64,000 bases of DNA from Takakia lepidozioides (Eukaryota > Streptophyta > Takakiopsida > Takakiales > Takakiaceae): the NCBI GenBank assembly GCA_030704615.1, contig CM060731.1, positions 44,454,001 through 44,518,000 of the forward strand, given 5' to 3'. The position numbers and the translations under genes were made by a program. Every line of letters starts with the position of its first letter. The first letter of the stretch is position 1. Positions 55,832-64,000 of the stretch are shown in pieces. The notes beneath the pieces were generated by a model. The model was given only the letters and a program-made list of their open reading frames with translations, did no database searches and had not been told where the DNA came from.

Positions 55832-57599
55832 TTATTTCCACAGCTCCTCCATCGGGATACCACGGTCCCTAGCCACATCCCGGAATTGCTTCATGCTTGA
55901 AACAGCCTCAACAACAGCACGTGCATTGTTAAGTGGGTTCTTGCTACCAATCTCTTTACCTAGGGCATTCTCCACACCTGCCATTTCCAGCACTACCCGC
56001 ACAGACCCTCCTGCAATCACACCTGTTCCTGTGGCTGCTGGCCGCAACATCACTTTGGCTGCACCATAGTGCCCATCCGCTCTGCTTGTGTGTCCACACA
56101 GGGCAACAGTTAGTCTACACAGGCCAAACACAGGAATGGGTTACCTGTACTCTGAATCCCATCTCAGTCTCTACAATTTCTTTGTTATGTGTACACATGT
56201 AATCAGGTAAAGGAAGCTATGCTCTCCAAAGTAATGTGAAAAACACATTACATAGAACCATTTCTCCTCTCCAATATGACTGCATCAGATTTTCCAGCTC
56301 AGTTCATACCCCACTAGCAACTCAGGGAGGGTAAATGGCCCAGAGGAGGCAGGCCTGCAGTGCGATAATTGTATATGGACCTCCGTCTGTTTAATACATC
56401 TAGTGTTCATAGTTTCCAAAAGAGTACAATTGAACTGGAACTGTCTGGAACTAACAGCAAGGAAAGGCCTCACTGAACTGTAATGCCATAATTCTATGCA
56501 ACTAAAGCCCCTTTCCATGTCCTTCCCCAAACCCCTAGTTGTTCTCTTCCTTCCTTCTTTCCTCACTATCCGTAAGTTTGTTACACCATACACTTTTGGC
56601 ATATCTAACCCAGGCCTGGGGACACTACGAAGCCTGTTGATCTGGACAGCCTGCAAAGTCTCCGTGTGTATATCAACATCAGTAACGTGCCTTTTATCTC
56701 TCAATCGTTAACCCGTTGTTATGGCACAGCAGTACATTTTAAAAATGTAGATTATCCAAAACGTCCTTACAAAGAAAAAATCTTTGATCTCAGGATGTAC
56801 CCGGATTGACATCAGCTGTAAGCCAGAGTTGTGGATATTTCCTTGAGATACACAGGCGGGTTTACCCCACCCCCCACCCCCCCCCCACAGAGGCCTACTT
56901 TGAAACCAAATGATGAATGCCATGATCTCTGGAAGGACACAGACAAGGGGAAACAAAAGCAAACCTGTGAGGAAATGTCAAATATTTCGTCATTGGTACA
57001 TTGACGATATGACGCCTCGCATCTGTAGCGGACTTTTGAACGGCAGTTATCACCTCCTTAGCCTTCCCCACACCGACCCCCACCTTGCCCTTCTTGTCTC
57101 CTACCACCACCACAGCTCTGAATGAGAGCTGCTTGCCTCCTTTCACCACCTTGGTGACGCGGCGTATCTGCACTACTCGCTCCTCAAATCCATCCCTCGT
57201 TCCGCGGTCGCGCCGCCCTCTGTCCCCATCATCTCTCCCCCTTCTTCCCCTGCCGGATCCACTGTCTTCCTCCCCGCCCTCATCGCCTTTCTGGGGCTTC
57301 AGCCCTCCAAAGGCCTTCCCGTACAGAGCCTCGTAGGCCAACGTGATTTCTTCCTCGCTCTCCTCCTCCTCCTCATCCAGCAGAATGGCCAGGGGAGACA
57401 ACGACATTCTCGATTTCACCTGCACGCATGGCGACGCATTTGACAGGAAATCGAGTTTTGAGCCCCACAGTGAGCTGGACAGAAAAATTCCAGATAATTT
57501 TGCAGGTGACCGAGATGAAGCATGCGCTGGAGATGATATGGACATGGACGAAACCCCAGATGCAATTGCATGAGAAAGCGAGAGACTGATGAGAGCCAT
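55832..57599 (-). CDS. RPS5: Plastid ribosomal protein S5 (uS5c), nuclear gene
   Basis: Exon 1 is 57599-56965 and exon 2 is 56081-55832. The intron starts GTTTGC and ends AAGCAG, and the phase joins HR to [15 protein letters not shown]. The protein starts [20 protein letters not shown], a Ser-rich chloroplast transit peptide. An acidic stretch ([10 protein letters not shown]) and an RG/RD-rich linker follow. The double-stranded RNA-binding S5 domain is [38 protein letters not shown]. The C-terminal domain holds [19 protein letters not shown], and the protein ends [10 protein letters not shown]5 sits in the small ribosomal subunit and acts in decoding accuracy. The start is chosen at the ATG in GTGGCCATGGC context; longer open sequence upstream is repeat-derived 5' leader. 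Confidence 0.92.
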
Positions 57600-57621
57600 G
57601 GCCACGCTCTCCCCTCGTCCT

Positions 57622-57655
<34 letters not shown>
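57622..57655. repeat. (CT)n/(GA)n microsatellite in RPS5 leader
   Basis: A run of about 17 CT units. On the minus strand it is a GA tract in the RPS5 5' leader, 20-55 bases upstream of the ATG. Confidence 0.8.
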
Positions 57656-57656
<1 letters not shown>

Positions 57657-57672
57657 GAGATAAGCTTCGTCT

Positions 57673-57904
57673 GCGTCCTCACAGCAGATGGCACGTGCGG
57701 GGATGACCTCATTCATTTCTTGGATGACCACATTCATCTCTAGGATGATCTCATCCCTGCAGAGTGCAAAATCGGTCACTGTCGAGCTGCGTCCTCACAG
57801 CAGATGGCACCTGCGGCGATGACCTCATTCATCTATGGGATGACCGCATTCATCTCTACGATGATCTCATCCCTGCTGAATGCAAAATCGGTCTTTGTCG
57901 GGCA
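57673..57904. repeat. 116-bp tandem duplication in a shared promoter region
   Basis: GCGTCCTCACAGCAGATGGCAC starts at 57673 and again at 57789, a period of 116 bp, and both copies run to a GCAAAATCGGTC block. Inside each copy, a 21-bp motif (GGATGACCTCATTCATTTCTT and variants) repeats three times. The array lies between RPS5 on the minus strand and the 249-aa gene on the plus strand. Confidence 0.85.
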
Positions 57905-58142
57905 GCCTCGTTGGTTTTGCTTCTCGTGTTCTCTGGCTTCCTCTGCAGATCGGAGAGTACACAATCCTTTGATGCCTGGAATCAGGGATGGGAGAGTCCT
58001 GGAAGCCAAGGACGATGGGGGGGCGATGGAGCTTGGTGGGTAATGGGCATAGCACCGATTCATACAGGCGTATGGGCCATGGATCCATCAGGAGATGCTA
58101 GAGGTGTCAATTTTGGAGAGTAGTACCTGCGTACTGGAAGTT

Positions 58143-61100
58143 ATGATGGGCTCCGTGGATGGCTTCGACCCAGTGTACGGAAAGGCGGAGGGGCACCTCG
58201 AAACGACGGTTCCGCAGGCCTTTCTCCCCTTTCTCTTTTGCTTGCAGCCCAAGGACGATCATCATCTGCAGATTCTTCTAACGGATTTTCATGCCAATAC
58301 TTGGCAAGCTGAAATGAGCGCCATTGAGCTTGAAGAAATGGTATGCTTTTCACTTCTTTTGGGAATTCTAACAACCAAGTGATAGAACATGTCTCCTTCT
58401 CTCAGCATGCTGGGCGGCAGCTTACAAAGTTATTGATTTAATAGAATGTAAAAGGCCTTTTGAGGATGGTAGCGGCACGTGGGGCTGGTAGAAAAGTATT
58501 CTAGAGGCTGGGACAGTTGAGATGGAAGAGACAGAGAGATGGCAACAGAGACGTCTCCTCATTGGACTGGGTTGGTCGCAGCCCTGTGGCATAGACCCGA
58601 GGTATGAATGGACCAGAAGACGAAATAGAAAGAGGGGAAACGACAGGATGAGCACAACGTGAAGCACTGCCATTGCTGAAGCCTCGCTGAGAGAAAGAAA
58701 ATGAAAGAAAAATAGTATGTTGGTGGGAGGCCCAAAGGACCTCGCGACAGGAAGAGAAACTGTGACGGAAAGTGGTAAACAGATAGCAATATTTACAATT
58801 GCCAAAGTCCCAAGGATCCTGGTGTGTGAGTAAATGGCGTGTAAGTGTTTGACAGAACGTTTGTTCTACCGATGGGATTTGGAATACTACCTGTTGAAGA
58901 ACCTTCTGTCCCTTTAACCCTAAACCTTGCCTTGGTAGGGGCTATGCAGAGAGACGAAATAGGAATCGGGGGCACGTGGGAGGAGTTTCTGGGGTACATG
59001 AGGTCTGCTTTTGCATCCGAAAATGTGAAGCTGATCCTTGGTGGCCCTGCCAGCGCAGTTGGCGGCTGTGGTGCCTCCTCACCTGCTCTTCCCTTTCATT
59101 TTGTGGCCACATTCAAAATAGCCTAATGCTGGGCACTCTATTTTCTTTCTTAATGTTATCTTACCACTTTGTCCTTGTTTACTCTTATACTACATGTGAA
59201 TATCTGGTAAATGCCGCCTATAGTGGGCTCATGTTGGTTACTGTGGCAGTCATTAGAATTTTCACACCGAGGATACAAAGTTAAGGTGCTCATATATGGA
59301 AGAGTGAAGTTTTCCTTCGTGTGCATGTTGCTTCACACCCTGCATAGTTACTGTAAAGTAGGCTTAAAATAGAAGAGAAGGTTAGATTGAGTGTACAAAT
59401 GAGATTGAGATGAGATGAGATTGATGTAGCAGTTGGTGAGGGCTATATCCAGCACTTGTAATTGTCACGTATGGTAGTGGTGCAGTTTTTCATTGTGCTA
59501 TGTACATTAAAATCTCAAAGGATGGTTCCCATTTTAGCAAGGTGATACCAATGACTTTCTGCTGTTGAAGGGTGTGGCCCTTGGGCGGAGGTGGACCATG
59601 TGTTAGAGCCAATGTGGATGTAAACGCAGTAAGGTGGGGTTTGTGCATGCTGAAGGTGCTACAAAAGCAAAGGTGGTGGCACAAAAGGCCAGGGGAACAC
59701 CACGCATCTCGTTGGCGCTAAGCAAGCTGGCAGGATCTGCAGCTCATGACTTGATGGCTGCAATTGGAGACGAGCTGTTCAAGGCCTTCCAAGCTCACTC
59801 CGCTTCTCTTGCATCAGGTCTCCCCTGGCCGTCCTCCAAGTGTCGTGTACTCCTTGGACGTCTCACCTGTATGGAAAACATTGAGGACTATATTCATAAG
59901 ATAAAATACTTTGAAAGGAATTAAAGGGCTACAGGATGGGCTCATAATTGAAGTCTACAGCAGGTGTTGGCTTCAAACCAGACTGGGGATGCCAAAAGCC
60001 CTGGCCTTTGGTGTGAAAGCATGTCAGACAACAGGTTGGTAAAGTTCTGCTTTCGTATTTTGTGTATTTGCACGCGGCAAATATTTATCATCATGCATTC
60101 CATCCAGTTTTTTTTGAAGTGTTTTATTCTATGTATTTTGACCAGGCTTTTTGAAATTCTTAGCAAACTCTTTCTTGGGTTTGGTGGGAGTTCCAACAGA
60201 AATGAAGCGGGCTGCCAACTTATCAACAGCCCTGGCTCAAGAGAAGGTATCCCTCCCACTGTTCCCAGCAAAATTGAATCTGTTTTCCATTGTGGATGCA
60301 TTTTAAGAATCGGTTGCTAGTGTGTCCGTAAACTGGCAAAAGCGTGAATTGCTGGGAATTTCAAGTGTTTCACAAGGAGAGCACACAAATCCAGCAGATG
60401 CAAATGTATCATAATGTCCCATCTGGAAATTAAGCCTGGTACAGAGGTTTTTGACTTCATGGCTTGCTCAAACGTTGGACTGACCAAAAACATGTATATA
60501 TGTGAGTCTGTTCCATACCAAAGAGGGAGAAAAGGTGCTGCTATGGGGGAAGTCTGGGGTGGTGAGCAAGACTTTAAGCTTAATCACATGTGCTTGATGA
60601 TTGAGGGGATTTACCATTCTCAAGATGTCGTAACTAGACAATGAGAGGAATATAGTCAGTTGATTCTCTTGGCCATGAATCTAGGTTACTTGCAAGCTAT
60701 TATGTGCAGACGGAGCCTCCTCAGTTACAAGCCCTACTAATGGGAAAAGGTGATGTGTGTGTTTCCCATGGCTGTAGGCAAACACAGAGAGGCTTCAACA
60801 GGTTATTAAATCTTTCTTAAGCTCACCAAGCCAAAAAAAGCAACATCTGAATCTCTCAGAGTTACCTAACCGCAGAGGGCTGTCTGGAAAAGCAAGCACG
60901 CCTACCATCACTGCCCCTTCTACCTCTGCCTCCTTGCAACATTCACAAGCTGGTGTGTGTCAATCTCATATCCACTCCTGTGCAAAATCTCTCTCCCCTC
61001 TTGTCGTGGGATCCTATTCAAGAAATATCGATCACTGGAATGGTTAGCTGTTTCATTCTCTTATTAAAGATAGCTGTGCTTTTGAATCTCAAGGAATTGC

Positions 61101-61499
61101 ACATGATAAGAACACGCTCTAGCATTTCCTTTCTCCAACCTGGCTTTTGACTGGATCAACTCCAGATAAATTTGTACGTCTGACAGCCAATCCATTATGG
61201 GGGTGCTCAGCTAGTTTGGCAAGTGTAAGTTTGGAACCCTTTAAGTGTATTTTTGATTGTTCGTTGCACTTTTCCTGATGCAACTGTTGCATCTCAGCCA
61301 AAAGCTTTGTTCACAATGAGGTTTGTAGATCTTCAGGGGACTTCCAGCTTTCTAATGAGGCAGATTGGGTGTTTCAGTGGAAACCAAGCCTCATGAGGTG
61401 TTGCCAAGGCCCCCCCACCCACCAGTGAAAGTGCGTACATCAAGAAGGTCCAAGCGGAGGGGGACAGTAATTGCAGATGATGACGACGATGAGGAATGA
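58143..61499 (+). CDS. Seven-exon gene, candidate XRCC4-superfamily (PAXX/XLF-like) protein
   Basis: Exons 58143-58172, 58248-58340, 58950-59070, 59656-59817, 60200-60246, 60778-60952 and 61378-61499 join with consistent phases into 249 codons, ending TGA. Acceptors are strong (TTTTGCTTGCAG). The product has a small beta-rich head (HHLQILLTDFHANTW, EEMRDEIGIGGTWEEF, ENVKLILGG), then helical segments (GDELFKAFQAHSASLASEMK, ANTERLQQVIKSFLSS) and a basic-acidic tail (RTSRRSKRRGTV then ADDDDDEE). This layout fits XRCC4/XLF/PAXX DNA-end-joining scaffolds, but that is my inference from layout. The first exon is the least certain. The gene is transcribed away from RPS5. Confidence 0.6.
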
Positions 61500-61742
61500 C
61501 GCTTTTGCAACATGACAACAACTGGTGTCAAGGAGGATTTCTCCCTGAGCATATACTCCTCTCATCCTAGACTGAGCACAAGTCTTCCCATATTGATGAG
61601 ATCTGTTTTCCTGCAGATTGTGGAGACATGCCGGTATTCGTCTGCAGGGGACTGTTATTGTAGCCAGGAAAGTTTAAAAGAAGTGCATTGTTCTCTCACA
61701 AGAGACTTGCCCCTCCCCACAAGCAGTGTATCATAAGTGAGA

Positions 61743-61748
61743 AATAAA
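61743..61748 (+). terminator. Possible AATAAA poly-A signal
   Basis: AATAAA about 245 bases after the stop codon of the seven-exon gene. Plant signals are loose, so this is only suggestive. Confidence 0.35.
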
Positions 61749-62253
61749 GTTAGAAATAATTAGTGCATTCATAACAAGTGTTCAGTAATAGACAATCTTT
61801 CTTACTGCAGTTCCTGCAGTTGTCCCACTGTTCATCAGCCTTCAAATGACTAAGGATCCCAGTTATAATAAAGGTGCCATGCATCTGCTTGGTGTTACCT
61901 TCACCACAAGGCTGGAAGTTTAACAGCAGTTTTACCACTTGGATCTAAAGGCTGGAAGTTTTTTTCTGCAGAGTGTTCACCGAAAATTCTTGTAATGAGT
62001 CTGTTGGCTGTCCTGCAACTTGCACCTCAAAACACAAGATGCACCCTAATCAAAGCAGCTGGCATGAAAATCTTCAAGACTACCATGTGCAGGCTAGACC
62101 ACATATGTTGATCAGCTGCAGCCTTGCTGCACATTACAAGTTCTTGGATGTGTGGGGTATTGAAACATGACATCCTTCCCCCACATGGAGAGATGGATAT
62201 GTTGTGGGTTCATAGTTCATAGTTCATAGAATCAGCACCATATTAGATTGTAC
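61749..62253. other. Intergenic, no gene recognised
   Basis: Lies between the 3' end of the seven-exon gene and the LINE. GTTCATAGTTCATAG repeats at about 62209-62228. Confidence 0.4.
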
Positions 62254-64000
62254 TCATAAGACGTTGTTTGCCGTAGCCTTGTGGCCATTGACCCCGCGCC
62301 CAGTTTGAGCGGGAACAAAAGGGACAGAACCTACCTCTGTTAGGGGCTGACGTTGGTAGTAAGACTTACCTCCATATAAAGAATTAATCTGGGTTTTCCA
62401 GATATCCTCTAGAAATCCCTTCACACAAGCATCAATCTGCTGTGTGTGATTTGCCCAAAAAAAAGGCCTCAGGAGGGCCTGGGCTTTTGGCTTAGCCTCG
62501 AGACTTTCAAAGTTGGTAAACAGGGGTACAGGCACAATTCCCTTAATAGATTTGAAGAGAGCGTCTCTTTGGTGAGAGAACCCCGGACAGTGTATCAGAA
62601 AATGAATACTGTCTTCAGATTGCCCACACAACGGGCAATTTCACTCTCCCTTTCCTCTCTGCTTCTGTTTGCTGTTCAAAGGTAGGCTTCCTGCCCCGAG
62701 TTTAAATTTCAGTCTAGTGCCGAGAGTGGGTAGACCCTTGAGGTCATCCAAGATGTCCTCCCCCATGTCACAGACTGGAAACAAGTTCAGGGAAGTTTTC
62801 TGCTCAACTTCATTTTCATCAGACAATCTCATGGCAACAGACATGGCTGAGGACACTACAACCTCTAAGTCAGATTTATCCAGCAGGGTCAAGACTTGCG
62901 GATCCAGGTCCAGGTCCTTGAGGATCTCTTCTACTCTCTTCTGCCAGGACTTAGCCTGTTTGACAGGGCGGTCCTGTTTCCAAGATATAGAGTCGATTAA
63001 TTTAGGATATCTGGTGTTGGGCTGACCCCACCATCTGACTTTGAATTCATCTCGTCGGGAGCTTAAGGACGGAATGCCAAACTCACCCCGAACAGCCACA
63101 TTGGCTGTTTTGGAGCATGCTGACATACACTCCTTAAGCACCCCCACTTGAATGGATTCTAGAGACTTAGCCTGGTTGGAGTTATCAACCCATATAGCAG
63201 ATCCGTACTCCAAGGCAGGTCTAATAACGCGACAAAGCATGGTTTTCTTAACCTCAGAGTTGACCCCTCTGCAGTGGAAAAATTTAGTGAGCCCCAGAGC
63301 TTTGCCCTTGCCAGTTTGAACAACTTTCCGGATATGTGCATCCCAATTACAATTGGAGGAGAACTCAACGCCCAGGTAAGTGTAGGAAGGGAGGACCGGG
63401 ATCTCTTGACTACCCCACTGCCACTTAAGATCACTTCCTCCCTCTTCTCTGTCGTTGAATGCTACCACTGCACATTTGCTGACATTAGCCTCTAGCCCCC
63501 AAAGATCAAAGTATCTCTTCGCGCAATCAATCAACTCCTGGAGATTGGTTGGAGTCTCCCCTATGCCTGCGAAGTCATCCGCAAACATAAGGGCTGGTAT
63601 GGTGGTATCACCCACCCTTAACCCAAATCCCTCACTTTCCACATCCTCGAGGAGTTGATTGATGAAAACATTGAAGAGCAGAGGGGAGAGAGTACATCCT
63701 TGAGCTACACCTTGGTCTATGTCAAAGAAGTTGGACTTCTGTCCGTTAACAGTGACATAGCTTTTGGTGTGAGCATACAAGTTGTGGACAACTCTCCACA
63801 TCTTTCCCTTGATCCCACAAGACCAGAGGCGGAACCATAGGCCATCTCTCCACACTGTGTCATAAGCCTTTTTGACATCCAGGAAAAAGACATAAGTGGG
63901 TTTCCCTTCTTTTTTCCTTCCCTGGATAATCTGGCTTAGAGTGAAGATATGATCCACACAGCCCCTGTTTCGCCGAAAGCCAGCTTGGCCTTCGTGGAAA
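62254..64000 (-). mobile_element. LINE-type reverse transcriptase, truncated by window end
   Basis: A continuous minus-strand frame runs from the window edge (64000) to TGA at 62641-62643. RT motifs in order: GQAGFRRNRGCVDHIF, VFFLDVKKAYDTVW (motif A Asp), GVAQGCTLSPLLFNVFI, ALMFADDFAGIG (catalytic ADD, near 63577), and YLGVEFSSNCNWDAHI. A thumb region follows with GVNSEVKKTMLCRVIRPALE. After the TGA the same frame continues NCPLCGQSEDSIHFLIHCPG, a zinc-binding C-terminus, to 62254. The stop falls between polymerase and zinc motif. The endonuclease, if present, lies beyond the window. Confidence 0.8.

Noticed and set aside
56895-57779. RPS5 start at the upstream end of the open frame (57779)
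   Set aside because: The extra 60 codons are translated GA microsatellite and 116-bp repeat. The ATG at 57599 has a good context and begins a typical transit peptide.

Overview
This window looks like nuclear DNA of a land plant, most likely a non-seed vascular plant such as a fern or lycophyte. That is inferred, not proven. It carries split nuclear genes with GT-AG introns, a nuclear gene for plastid ribosomal protein S5, a plant FYVE-SYLF gene, PLS-class PPR genes with highly uniform repeats, and a dense, nested and mostly decayed transposon landscape (Ty3/gypsy, Ty1/copia, LINE, Helitron, CACTA). No rRNA or tRNA gene, CRISPR array or prokaryotic operon was recognised.

Layout. 1-2.3 kb: PPR relic and tandem repeats. 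4.1-6.4 kb: a split CACTA-accessory-like gene and a small CACTA-type element. 6.9-9.9 kb: decayed gypsy element with one LTR, interrupted by a second gypsy fragment on the opposite strand. 12.9-14.3 kb: decayed copia pol. 15.0-17.7 kb: broken FYVE-SYLF gene. 19.7-21.8 kb: PPR gene with a broken C-terminus. 22.2-25.0 kb: LINE and Helitron helicase remains. 25.2-27.7 kb: split gene with a ParB/sulfiredoxin-like motif. 30.7-39.0 kb: large gypsy element, the main find. 41-48 kb: LINE and Helitron relics, a satellite and palindromic tandem repeats. 49-61.5 kb: a gene-rich island with an unidentified multi-exon gene, an F-box gene, RPS5, and a divergent 249-aa gene. 62.3-64 kb: a LINE running off the window end.

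The most interesting object is the minus-strand gypsy element at about 30.7-39.0 kb. Between its protease and reverse transcriptase it carries a cytosine-5 DNA methyltransferase domain with recognisable motifs I, IV, VI, VIII/IX and X. The element is dead: the protease catalytic Asp and an integrase catalytic Asp both read Asn, and stops sit at several positions including directly after the methyltransferase Pro-Cys. Two CACTA-like elements are inserted in its pol region.

A common thread is that nearly all disabling stops, in retroelements and in the PPR and FYVE-SYLF genes alike, fit C-to-T transitions (CGA to TGA, CAG/CAA to TAG/TAA, TGG to TAG). That is what deamination of methylated cytosine would leave. 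Exon limits given below are read from splice consensus and reading phase and are not confirmed by transcripts.
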